Source of the DNA: Bugula neritina | Lineage: Eukaryota > Bryozoa > Gymnolaemata > Cheilostomatida > Bugulidae | DNA length: 64,000 nucleotides | NCBI GenBank assembly: GCA_964035545.1 | Contig: OZ037769.1 | Coordinates: 12,576,633 to 12,640,632, forward strand | Direction of reading: 5' to 3' | In this document: positions 41,317-53,126 of the stretch, one piece after another | Numbering within the stretch: position 1 is the stretch's first letter | How the letters are laid out: every line of letters begins with the position of its first letter | Made by a program: the position numbers and the translations under genes | Notes under the pieces: model-generated | Told to the model about the DNA's origin: nothing | The model's database searches: none | What the model saw: only the letters and a program-made list of their open reading frames with translations

Positions 41317-43418
41317 CGGGTAGCAGCTAACACCCACTGGATTTATAATACATATCTGTTTTATGATTGCAGTCTAAACTGTGAAACGTGTCTATCCAAT
41401 TACTGTAATGTGGCCGCTTTTTCAAAATGGCTGCACTTGACTCAATCAAAATGTATCTTCTGAAGCTTAACCCTGTCAGAATAATTTCTCCATAAGCAGC
41501 TCAGAGTTGGGGGTGACTGAGTGCAATAGTTTGGGGTTTCGGGTTTGGAGTTGGGGGTTCAGAGTTCCAACCTAAACCTCCAGTCAAACTGCTACTCGTT
41601 TTGTTACTAACTATGAGAGTCTCTTTTAACCTTGACCCTGCCAACAACTCATTTTAGAGCAGGTCACAACGTTTAGGTGTTTTCATATCACTTTTGTTTG
41701 AAATTGATTCAATGTTTTAGCATCTCTTGTTTGTTAACTGCTGTATCTGGTGTTCCATCCATTTATTTTAGTCAATAAAACTAATTATGACAACCAACAT
41801 TTGTTTTTCCCTGTATCTTCATGTATCTCACAGGAGAACATGTTTATACTAATGATCTAACCCTGTATAAGGAAAATAGTTTTTTGCTAATACTTTCTTG
41901 GTATAGTGTGTCAAAATATTGTCTCTTTTTATCATTTGAACTTTTGACTGGTGAAAAGGAGCATATTAGTCCATTAGCACTTGACAAAGGTAGCCTAGTA
42001 GGTATAAATCCGGGTCCACATTCTTAGATTTCCTCTATACCTGCTCATAAGAAACATTTTGAGGTTATTTTAGGCACAGTGGTAATAAAACGTACCCACA
42101 TATTGACTAAATATGTATAGTCTTGTGTTACACTAAATCTGAGCCTCTTTTAAACAATTTTTTGAAACTTATATAAGCATTAGTTTGAACCAATCAAAAG
42201 GTTTAAATGATTTCAAAACTTACATAACTAGCAGCTCGGTTTTATGGTTTTTCACTGAATAAAAGCTGCATGTATATATACAACCATTTTATGACAGCGA
42301 TCTGCCCGCACCATTACTCATAATAATAGGAAGTAGGTAATAAAAAACCCTCCTCCAATGAAATCAGCTGCCGAAGAACATTTCAAGAGCATGGTTCATT
42401 TGCTTGGCGATAATGGGCGGAAGAGCTATATTTAGCTATATGGCAATGATTACCTTTTTCATGGTCACAGCTACTGCCCCCTGACAGTTCCTATATACTT
42501 AAACTAATAGTTTAGCTTTACCAGGAACTTTGAAATACATTCAGTGCCAGCATGGTGCCTGAATGTCTTGGGAATAGTATAGTTATAACTTGTTATACAA
42601 TCAAATTTAATGCCAATTGACGTTATAAAACCCGACATCTTTGGCATGTCTGACCATATCGAAAATTGCTAGACCTGAATCATAGATGCAACACCAGGTG
42701 ATGGGGGTCAATATCGAGTGCCAATGTAAAAAGGTATTGGAGCTGGTTTTTTTACTAATTATTATAATGCAACAAGTTTTGTTTTAGACAAAGTACTTTT
42801 GGAGTCTTTACCAATTTGTTCCCATCAATTTAATATAGGAGGTAAAATGTTTATGAGTTTGTAAAATAACCTAAAACTACTAATCATTCACTTTAAAGTT
42901 TTTTTAAATGGATATTCTAATTTTAGCTGTGATTTCAGCCATAAAGGAGACATATTTTACAGCTTGCATTCCTGCGACTTTTTCCTTATTATTATAGTAA
43001 TTACCAAGATTATGTTTTTAGTCAACAGCTTTTCACTTATTATAGATCATACTAAATCTTAACTTGGTGTATGCGTAAAGGAGCAAATATAGATAAATGT
43101 GCTTTAAATAAATCATAAATAAAAAAATATATCAATGTTATATATTATAGACCCATCCATAAAAACAATGATGTTTTATATTGGAGTGAAATGATGATTT
43201 TGTAATATTATAGGATATAAATATTAAAAATAGTAGGCAACCTGTCACAAAAATGTTAAACTCATTTATTCTGTACCAAAAATAGCAAAATGTGATCTAA
43301 TATGATGGGTCAACAAGATTTTAAAATGGAAGATAGGCTGATTTAACTGAACAGTCTGTGTATAATGAAAAATCACCAATAAACAACAAAAAGCGCCTGT
43401 TCTTCTTCTAAAAAAAGA
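41317..43418. other. DNAJC17 3' flank and intergenic spacer
   Basis: Contains a single arm of the foldback MITE family (about 41480-41560; CATAAGCAGCTCAGAGTTGG). Otherwise AT-rich without a supported gene. Confidence 0.5.
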
Positions 43419-43629
43419 CTCACACAAGTTTATAGTTGCTATTCCTGTGAGAAACTCTTGATGGAAAGGGTTTATGTTAAAGCGGGCTAAGGACTTATTT
43501 AAATAAGGCACAGGAAAAATTATGACTGGATGCTCTTTCCAACATCACCAATGGTCTTTTGTCGGGGTTCGAACCCATGACCTCGTGTTTACTAGGCAAA
43601 TGTTCTAACCCCCAGACCACGGCTGTTCT
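43419..43629 (-). mobile_element. tRNA-derived SINE (family 1)
   Basis: Minus-strand copy with B box GGGTTCGAACCC inside, body TGGAAAGAGCATCCAGTCAT and 3' tail ending in CTTGTGTGAG. Confidence 0.85.
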
Positions 43630-43744
43630 TTTTTAAGAGTAATGTATTTAATTAGTTCTAATCAAAACTATAAATTAGTTATTTTAATTAACATAATGAA
43701 ATTGCCGACTAATTTATTTAAGTCATTTAGCTAGAACATATATC

Positions 43745-44015
43745 ATCATCATCTTGCTGTCTGTCTAGTCCGACTATGACTTCTGGTGTATCATTTGTCT
43801 CCATTTGGGTCTGTCAAGTGACAGCATTTGCCATTTGCCGAGAGATATTCCCTTGCCTTTAAGGTTGCATTTAATGGTATCTTTGTAACGGAGCCTCGGT
43901 CTGCCAATGTCACGGGAGCCTTCTGTTAGCTGTGAGTATAAAACCTGTTTTTGGATCCTGGTGTTGTCTAATCTGTTGATATGTCCGGCCCATATATAAA
44001 CCAGCCTAAACAATT
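43745..44015 (-). mobile_element. LINE 3' fragment (non-LTR reverse transcriptase C-terminus)
   Basis: Minus-strand ORF with WAGHINRLDNTRIQKQVLY, GRPRLRYKDTIKCNLKGKGI and KWQMLSLDRPKWRQ, the conserved C-terminal tail of many animal LINE reverse transcriptases. It ends at a short ATGATGATGATA tail, as expected for a LINE 3' end. 5'-truncated. Confidence 0.8.
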
Positions 44016-44621
44016 ATTTCGTAAGCATTTTTTCCCAGTTTTCAATCATATCATGTAATAGTACTATAATAAACTCTTGAAAGCAAACATTTATGTTGCA
44101 TAGTATTTTTGTTGCATGCGTCTAATGATAACTACTGAGGTTATGGACTATAATGTAGCATGAGCTTCAAGCATGCAGTCAAACGAAAAGTTAAAATACG
44201 ACTAAGCAAAGACCTATACTTGCAAAATGCAACTGAAACAAGCTAAAACAATAATTTTTCATAGAATGGAATTCTATAGAATTATATTAGCATTCTTTAT
44301 AGACTATATGTGCTTCTAATGTTATGTATATGATGCATTGAGATTCAAATAAAATATTACTGCAGAGGTCAGGCTATTCCTCATCAAATGTTAATATGCA
44401 AAATAAAAACTTATTATCCACATTTTCTATTGTTGCTTTAATTCTGATAATATTGTTTTGCTGTTATATATATAAATACTAACCAGGATATGCGCTTCTC
44501 ATGCTTTGAGAAATTTTACATATTTGGTTGAACAACACATGCAATCTTATTGTATATCAAAATCCTGTTTTCCATTCTGGCAACACTGCCAATCTAGTAT
44601 AGATGAACTTGGGACATTTTT

Positions 44622-44643
44622 TATAAAATAAAAAGTATATAAG
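44622..44643 (+). promoter_or_regulatory. TATA-box candidates for the TGF-beta-like gene
   Basis: TATAAAAT at 44622 and TATATAAG at 44636, 50-70 bp before the ATG at 44694. Position fits a short 5' UTR, supporting 44694 as the true first coding exon. Confidence 0.45.
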
Positions 44644-44693
44644 AAAGAGATAGGAACTCTCTTTCTATACATTGGTTAGCCTGTTTAGTCACC

Positions 44694-46848
44694 ATGTCTG
44701 TTTACATGTTCCTGATCGTCTTTATCGTTATGGGTGATCAAATTACAGCCTGCTTGCCAACACCGACGGCAGCGAAGGCAGCAAGAGCGAAAACATCACC
44801 AACATTGAAAACATCAGCAAAAGATGATTTGGCTTTACTGGAGTCTATTCCACACGAGGAAACAAGAACCAGGTATAAATCTATAGTTAAATAAGCTGTT
44901 GGGGTGTCTGTTTCTAGATAATACGTTATTCTATCACAGTTGCAACTTTGGGGAATGTTTTGTTTAAATGTACTTTTAGCTTGCAACAGAGCTATTGCAC
45001 TTTATATAACTAAGAATACAATTATTACTATAAAGAAGTTCAAACTTGTGTATAAAATATTATAGTGATGTCAATCTCGGGAATTGCATCAACATAAAAT
45101 AGATGATTGCTGTGTCACTTATCAAGAGTCTAGGATAGTTTGGAGAGCAGCTTTGGAGTAAAATACTATTTTACTAAAATACTATACGGTTCAATACATA
45201 AATATGTTTGATTGGTGCGTAAGCTAATTTCATAAAGTTACTATAAGATCTCATGTGGTAATGATTTCATGGAAGTATAATAAAAATTTGTATAACCCAA
45301 CTAAATAATAATGACTTGCTCATTGTCTTTTTTATCTTTTCCTAAAGCTGTACATGCACAGCTGTTCATTGGAGCCAAATAGTAAAAAAGTAATATTAAT
45401 TTCCTAATGTGAAGTACTTGATATATAAGAAAAAAACCTATAATTTAAAATTTAACTTTAGTTTAAAATTGTTAGATTTTATTAAAATAGCTATAAAACA
45501 ATTTGCAAGAAACTGAAAGTTGCGTGAATAAAAATTGTTTGAAAAGATATACGTTTTAGTGCTAGCAAAACTGAAATATATATAGTAGTCTATTATACGC
45601 TTTTACCCTTTTTTTACAGAGCAAGTATTACTTAAATATATTATTGCTTTTATAGTGCTTATATTATTATATAAAATTAAATTAATGGAATGAGAATGTA
45701 AATTATAGATTGAAAAATTATAATTTGATCACAAATACTTTTTTGCAAATAATATACAATATAAAACACACAACCATAAATGAATAACTACTCCAGAAAG
45801 AGAAAATAATTAAATAGCATTACGGTTTATTAATTTTACACAGGATTGATCATTCTAGAACTCAGTTGCAGTAAACTTGTCTTGTGTAATACACATGTCA
45901 TCAACTGGTGAAAATATTAAATCAGACTTGGTAATGCCTCCTATCAGTTTATCTACCTGGGTTTTATTTACAAAATGCTTATCAACTCACTATAATATGA
46001 CAAATCATCCTCCATAACTCAACATTGAAATGAAACATATATTAAATGTCTGCAGTTATTTTCACCAGTTTGATTTATTGCATTTTATTTTGTAGAGAAC
46101 CAAGAAAAAATCCGTTTACCGGCTTTGACTATTGTGAGGAAGGGCAGACTTCATGCTGCCTCCACCCATTTGCTAAAAGGGCCTCAGAACTTGAGCTACC
46201 TTATGTTTTTCCTCAAATCATACCTCTCAACTACTGCCAAGGGCACTGTAAGTTCTTGCAACATAAAGGATGTTCTGTCTATAAAATTGCAGTATTGATA
46301 AATTCTACTTTTATATTTTTATCTGAAAAATTATTGCCTTCACTGGGGTTCGAACCCGAGACTTCCGGCTTGCAAGCAAGTGTGCTAACCATTACACCAC
46401 GGGAACTACTGGGAAAGCACGACACTACACCATCGTTATTCAGCTACACGTCTCTCACTGATGTGCTATAATCTCGTGTCGTTGTCTCCTCTGAGACTCA
46501 AACCTCAGGCTTAACCAACTAGCTTAAGTGAGCTTGCTAACCGCTACACTATATAAAGTCTACTAAAGAACCTCAAAGCTACAGTCTGTTTACTATTAAA
46601 TATATTAAATTTTCACAGAACTTTTTTTGTTAAATTATCTCTAAAAACAATGCCCGGCATTATTAGATGTCATGTGTTTAACAGGTCGCTTAGAAGGCAG
46701 CGTTCATTCTCAGCTGCTGAGCAAGGACTCCTCTTGCTGCCACGCCACAGAGTTTGAGCCTATCATGGTTACGTACTACGACGGCAACGGTGTACTGCAA
46801 TCAGAGTGGCTGGATGGAGCTGTCGCAACCAAATGTGCATGTTCATAG
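44694..46848 (+). CDS. Compact TGF-beta superfamily ligand
   Basis: Secreted cystine-knot growth factor by family. Exons 44694-44872, 46096-46247, 46685-46848 join in phase to 164 aa. Residues 1-19 form a signal peptide (MSVYMFLIVFIVMGDQITAC). A minimal furin site REPR (60-63) would release a ~101-aa mature domain with the full cysteine pattern: C73, CC80-81, YCQGHC (107, 111), CC128-129, CACS (161, 163), i.e. nine Cys as in the TGF-beta/activin/myostatin group, ending CxCS. Odd points: the prosegment is only ~40 aa against roughly 200-300 usually, and the loop between CxGxC and CC is short (16 residues). TATA-like boxes lie just upstream and AATAAA at 46991, so the gene appears complete. Either a novel short-prodomain ligand or a gene whose longer 5' exons I missed. 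Confidence 0.85.
46327..46414 (-). mobile_element. tRNA-derived SINE head (family 2)
   Basis: Minus strand: CCCGTGGTGTAATGGTTAGC, anticodon-like CTTGCAAG, B box GGGTTCGAACCCC. In intron 2 of the TGF-beta-like gene. A second, degenerate tRNA-like head follows at about 46489-46556. Confidence 0.7.
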
Positions 46849-48315
46849 ATAATCCTTGGTTATACAATGAAGGTGGTTGCGGACAATATTTTCGCTATAT
46901 AATTATAATTATATATAAATAATTATAAATATATAATAATTATAATATTATTATGAAAAAATATCAACTATTGTTTATGTTGTTTGAATGAATAAATATA
47001 AGAAGTTTCTATAAATGATAATATAAATAATTCCTATTTCTTGGTTTTTTATACAGAAATGCTTATCTTCCAGATGTTGTGTTTATTTGGGAAACTTATT
47101 GTCTCAACCGCTATCTGTTTAAGCTAGAGAACAACATGAGTAATAAAAGGAGCTAAAAATACTATTTCTTAGAAATTAAAGGTTTATCTTGTATACTTTT
47201 TTTACTAACAAAGGGATGTGCGTATCATTCCCTTTAATTACCTGAAATATCACTACTTGGATTTGCTTTGCAATTCAAACTTGTGATATTTTTAATCAAC
47301 ATATATAAAAATATCTGCTTATATATTTAGCAAATACAATAATTTATACAAATACAATATAATGAGCTTACCATGATAGATAATAGCTAATAGCTAATAG
47401 TCCTTATTGCTGTATCTAATGCTTTTTACAGAAGTCTGTTAGAAATCTTAGCTTAGGCATTCTACTGGCAATATATACTTAGGCATGTACTATATGCCCA
47501 TATTTATGATGCTGTTATGGTAAAATCAACACATATACCTATAATAGTTTCTATAATACAGTCTTTACATCAGCCACCTCATTGGCTGAACCTTTCTATA
47601 TAATACACATAAAGTCATTAATTAAAAGTCACATAATTGAAAGCAATAATATTTTTCTGATTTGTTGCACCTGCTTGATTTCAACAACTAGGAAGTTATT
47701 CTTATAAAACATTTACATTTATTGAAATGGCATTTACTGCAGCACAAAACAACAGAATAGATTACACTAAAATAGCTGGCTGATGCTGCCTGTCACCATG
47801 TTTGGGGTGATGTTTGTCATGCTGTCCTGTTTTTGCTGCTGTTAAACCAAGCGTTCCCACACCTTTACTTTTATCTCAGTGTCTTTCATTTTATTTTTCA
47901 GCTAAAAATAGAGCTTCAATAAAAAATGTGTCAGAAGATAACTTCTTAAATTTATATTTTGCTGATTCTACTGGGCAAACTATTGTTACAGTACACAAAC
48001 TATATCTATTAATTGTTACACAACCATGTACATGATGTGTTACTGCAATATATTCTATAAAATTCTTAAATCGCTTAATTCTTAAACAGTAATTATTTTT
48101 ATAATATTATTATTTTTTATTATTATTTATTATAAATTTAGAATTTTTTACGGAAGTTTCACACCATAAGAAGTATTCAGAGAGTATTAACACCCATGCC
48201 GACAGTCATAACGTTCCCATAACATTTTCCAGGGGCTTTATTCTGAAACCCTTTCTATTATTATACTCAACAAGCACACAACTACAAATCACACTATAAC
48301 CTCAAGTATAATTAC
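46849..48315. other. Intergenic, AT-rich
   Basis: 3' UTR of the TGF-beta-like gene to about 47010, then nothing supported. Confidence 0.5.
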
Positions 48316-48515
48316 CATATCGTAGGCAGCATGAAACAACTGCTGCTGCTCCTTGCCATCTTTCCCAATTGGTTTATAAGTGTGGAGCTTCTTATTAATC
48401 TCTTCATATTTCTTACGGATGTCCTTCATTATTTTTTTGATTGGAGTTCGAGTTGGCCTTCTGCCAAAAATATCCTCCAGGTGTTTCCTGAAACCCTCCA
48501 CATGTGGGCCATAGG
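48316..48515 (-). other. Orphan coding-like exon
   Basis: On the minus strand an acceptor (ACAGCTCAG) and a donor (GATATG|GTAATT) bound 200 nt open in one frame: AYGPHVEGFRKHLEDIFGRR, TPIKKIMKDIRKKYEEINKK and KEQQQLFHAAYDM. Helical, charged, natural-looking composition. I do not recognise it and see no partner exons, so it may belong to a long-intron gene or be a pseudo-exon. Confidence 0.45.
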
Positions 48516-48519
48516 CTGA

Positions 48520-48625
48520 GCTGTATATTATGTATACGATGTATATTATGTATATTATGTATTATGTATACTATGTATATTATGTATACTATGTATACAT
48601 GTATATTATGTATATTTTATTATAT
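48520..48625. repeat. (TATGTATAC/TATTATG)n microsatellite
   Basis: Tandem TATGTATATTATG words starting directly at the acceptor side of the orphan exon. Confidence 0.8.
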
Positions 48626-49474
48626 ATTTTAACACATGCAAGTTTAAAGGATTGCTCTATCTTGTCTAATAAATGGCCATTTAGGTCAAACACACATAAT
48701 ATTGTGTTTTTCTAAGCATGCATTGACAAAAAGCATTTGACCAAAGGTAGAAAAAGTTAGTTGAAGTTGAGGGTGTAGATTGGTAACAGCCAAAACGCCG
48801 ATTTTGAAATGAGCTGGGAAATGTGACGTAACAGCGCCAGCATTCCTGCTGGTCACGTGACTATACAAATGAATAACTATAGAAATATGACTGTGAGATG
48901 TGATCTTTCAGCTCGAAATTTGTATATTCATAGAAGTGCAAATGTGAATTATCTCAATCTATAGTTTTTTGACATTTTAAATAACATGTATGTGATAACA
49001 TTAGGCCATATTTTGCTTGTAAGCATAGAAAAAAGCATTGCAAAAACATGCATTCTTTAGGATGAATGCCTGCGATCGATCTAAACTAGGTCAGATTGTG
49101 CAATATTACGGGCACACCAAAGCTGACCTATATAGCGCACTGTAACTGCTTGAGCGTTATTGGTTGATGTTGTGCTCAGCAACCTTGAATACTAGCGTTA
49201 TAGTTAGCACGTGCAGCATAGTTACTGGCGTTCACACGTCACGTATTAGGCTATTCTTTTTCATGGCTGAAAATTTTACCTCCCTCAAAATTGGAATTTT
49301 GAAAAGCTGTTTTCTAGGCACATATCCCTTTGCAAAGTCACAATTGTTTGCATACACATTAGATTATAGTTCATAATTATAATGTGATTGTAATAAACTA
49401 AGATTGAGCAATCCTTTAAATGAGTTTATTGATCTATAATCATCAGTGCTCTCAACACAAGTAGTGCGTTATTA

Positions 49475-49514
49475 TATATATATTATATTATATTATATAT
49501 ATATATATATATAT
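49475..49514. repeat. (TA)n microsatellite
   Basis: TATATTATAT then pure TA units. Confidence 0.9.
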
Positions 49515-49550
49515 GCAAGTTATCTATGTTGTAGAAGATTAGTCAATGTC

Positions 49551-49670
49551 TTACACAACAGCTTCAGTCTCATCAGCATTGCTGCCGTCAGCAGCTAGCT
49601 TAGCATCCTGGGACAGTTTCTCAGCCCATTCTCTCAGATCAGTCTGAGCTTTCCTGAAGTTTGAGTGCAA
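49551..49670 (-). other. Probable terminal exon of an unplaced minus-strand gene
   Basis: After the acceptor ATATGTTTTAG the minus strand reads 39 codons to TAA: LHSNFRKAQTDLREWAEKLS, then an Ala/Asp-rich tail ending ETEAVV. Higher GC than its surroundings and helical in character. No upstream exon identified; family unknown. Confidence 0.45.
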
Positions 49671-52600
49671 CTAAAACATATCCAGTTATATAACACAACT
49701 TAAGTGAACAAAAAGGTATATTTCATCACTTTCTATATGGAAATAAACCATGCAACAGAACACCATTTTCTCCTTAATAAGTTATTGCAGTTATACATTG
49801 CCTATAGTTTATACACGGTCTTGTATAGACAAAAGTAAATAGTATTGTGCTTTATTGTGTTTAGAGTTCATAGTTGTGCACAGAGGTCCAAAATAATTAG
49901 AGTTTAATTCAAACAATCAAATGGTTTAATTCTTTATTATAATAAACAAGATGCAAATGGTTATAAATCTTAGCCTCCAGCTACTGGCTTTAGGTTAGAG
50001 CTGTTAAACAAATCACCATAGCAACAATGTTGTTATTCTTTTCATCTTTACTAACCACCAATACTTGGAATTATCCCCCTCTACATTGCTTCACTTAGTA
50101 CTTACCGCCCAGACAGCGTGTATTAAGCAAGTGTCAAGACATCTCACTGTACCATCAATATAATTTATTATAATATAAAATAATGCAACATAATGTAATG
50201 TAATATAAATAAAATGTAATATAATATAAGTACAATGAGTGCAACAGACCACTTAATGTTAAAACGAATGTACATTATTATGAATTAAAATCTGGGCTGA
50301 AAAGCTATTAGTAAATTGATAAAGAAGTATTATATAGTTTTGATTAGGAAATCATCTAGTATAAATAAGGTGAAGTAATACTCATTATAAACTAAATTTA
50401 ACGTCGAGACCTGTGCAATGCTTTATTTGATAAAATAGCTTTCTTTACAGTTGCATAAAAGGTATTTAATTAGTAAATTTAAAAAAGTTACGAGATTGTA
50501 GACAATTCAGCAACTATGAAGTTGAATCATATTCTTATACAAACTTCATAAAATTAAGAAGTAATAAATTTTTTTTATCAGTTTTCATTTAATAGTATTT
50601 AATAATTAGTGAAAAATGGTTTCATCATAATTATTACACAAAAATGATTCGATCTTTCCAACAGAATGATTTTCTTTTACATGAAACAAACACCATAGGC
50701 TCAAAAAATGCACCTAAGACAATCCTTCTTGGTCAGCAAGTGTTTATGTTCGACAGGTACGACAGATCATATTGCAGTCCGTTACAGCCATACTGAGTAG
50801 TGCTAATTGATCTACACTAGATATAGTCTGAGCACAAATTCTACGCTTTCTCCACGAGATCTTTACTGGAGAAGTCCTGTTTCCACACAAACTCCGCAGC
50901 ATAGCCCTAGATTTCCCAAGACTCCTCACAAGTGTATACTAGCAGTGTACCCTAGTCTAAGCCGTCTTTCACATTGATCACGTGGAGATAACTAAAAGTT
51001 TGACTCATGATTTACAAGAGCACACATCCATAAAGACTGTTTGCAACTGGAGTGTTTTCAATATGATTTGAAGTTTCAATACAGGTGATCATTGTACAAG
51101 CTTCTATACTATCAAGAATCGTTTTACAAACAGCTGTGAGTTGGTGGTGACTAAGTGCAACAGTTTGGGATTCTCGAGTTTAGAATGGGGAGGGGGAAAA
51201 ATTCCAACTTAAACCCCTCAACTCTAATCTCAAGGATCCCAAACTACTGCACTCAACCACCCCCAATTCAGAGCTGCTTATAGAACAGTTCTATTGCCAT
51301 ACCATGATTATGTAACATGTATAAACAACAATTGTTATTGTAAACATCACAGCAATGGCATCAAAATAACACAATCTATAAAACAGATGATGATGCAATT
51401 CTACAATTTAGATATACAGCAGAGGAATTCGTGATTCCTTTTACTATAAAAAAGCTTATTTACGTTATCTTCTGATGTGCATTTTATCAAGCATTTACTA
51501 ACTTTAATCAGCGATTTTACCTTCAAGGACTCTAGATTTATTTATTTTTAGGTCATATAACTAATCAGCTGCTTCTAATTAAAACCTAAAACTTCCCCAG
51601 TTTAAACTATTCCAATAATCAACATTATACTATTACACATGGCTGTAATTATACAGTTGTATAATGTATTCTTGATTACTTTTTTAGTTTATGTACTGCA
51701 AGAGATAAAAACACACGCCAATTACGACAACATAATTAATTATCCACTCTTTTATATATATATTCTTTTTTAATTTTCTTGACGATATTTTATCATAAAA
51801 TCTATAATTTGCTCAATGCTCGACACACTCAACATATCAACCGTTGAAGAGTTTTCAAACACTTCCAATCAAATTTTAGCAAACATCCATAAATAAACAT
51901 TTCTTCCGTGAAAAAGGTCTGCCAAAACTATTTAACAAACGGACACAAATTAATACAATGCCGGATGAATTTAAAATCTTTGAAAGCATTTGTAGAATAA
52001 CTTGCTGTGTTTAGCAACATATTTGATGAATTCAGCAAAGGAAGTTTTTACTCTGATATGAAGTAGTGACTAGAAGTCTAAGCAGCTGTAAAAGTGTTCT
52101 TTGGTTCTGATTAATGGTGTCATCCCACTTAGACGATTTCCAGTTAAACGATATTTATATATTTTAGTGTAATATATGTATTTTATGCTATTATTTAGCA
52201 CATAATAGCAAGCAAAGAAACCACCAGCAAGCCACTTATAACAGTAACAATGCTTTTATAAGAAGCCATCTTGCATACATCTTAAACTTTAAGGTAAAAG
52301 ATAGATAAAATATAATAAGAAAAAGTTGTAATATAGCAGTATGCGATATACTATGAAATGCATTTGTGCATTTTATTCTGTTATTCTGAATATAAAATAA
52401 ACTGTAGCTAAATTAGTATTGAGTTAAAGCAAATAGCTGGCTTGGTACCTTATTTCATGTTTAGCAGTAAATGCGACAGTTATATTTGTATATTACTATA
52501 TATATTGTACCAAAATTAAAAACTCGTTTAAGTGGGATGAAATACACAGTCATTCTTGCAGATGAAGTATCTAAAAGCGATAAGAATTTACTATACAAGG

Positions 52601-53126
52601 TCTTAAATTTCAAATATTTCCTGATTCTCAGTCATCAGTTTTATTTGGTAGATAATTTATTGGCTACAATTTATGACGATGGCCTCTTCGTGTGATCCAC
52701 AGACTGCCATATTTGATTATAAACCCGTAAATCCGATCAATAAATATTTTCCAAATTCCAGAGAAGTTTATCCTTTAATTTTCAGTTACCTTTATTAATG
52801 CATGCTTATGTATTGATAAGATAATAAACTTATCAATCTAAGTTATGTAAAGAAAATCAGCTTCATATCATTCTGCATTTGTTCAAAACAGCATAGTAAC
52901 CTTGAGTGTTGTGTTCGCATGCATGCACTGTTCACACCAGCAACTGACTAATTGAAAATATACCAAAAAAGTGTTACAAAAGTCATAACTTCTGAAGACT
53001 GGATGCAGAGTAATTTATACTCTTGAAGATCATACTGACATCTTTGATGAAAAGTGACTTCCTTCAAAAGATTATAAAATACTTGTTAGGCAGACGACTC
53101 GCTCTTGAGAAGCTTAATCCAATACA
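49671..53126. other. Long AT-rich stretch
   Basis: Holds an old foldback MITE (51116-51291) and AT-rich simple tracts (50160-50235). Possibly an intron of the minus gene ending at 49551. No exon supported. Confidence 0.4.
51116..51291. mobile_element. Foldback MITE, older copy
   Basis: Inverted arms (AACAGCTGTGAGTTGGTGGT … CACCCCCAATTCAGAGCTGC) related to the element at 53436. No clear target duplication remains. Confidence 0.7.

Noticed and set aside
42330-42470. Possible exon around 42.35 kb (GC-richer patch)
   Set aside because: No consistent acceptor/donor pair with an open frame and no recognisable product.
46327-46414. Possible functional tRNA gene
   Set aside because: A and B boxes are present but no 7-bp acceptor stem can be paired, and related copies occur nearby; treated as a SINE head.
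48331-48519. Plus-strand ORF starting with a hydrophobic, signal-peptide-like run
   Set aside because: It is the complement of a better-supported minus-strand exon with splice borders.
50744-50929. Small cysteine-containing minus-strand ORF, considered as an insulin-like or neuropeptide precursor
   Set aside because: Cysteine spacing does not fit insulin/relaxin A or B chains, and there is no clear signal peptide or splice context.
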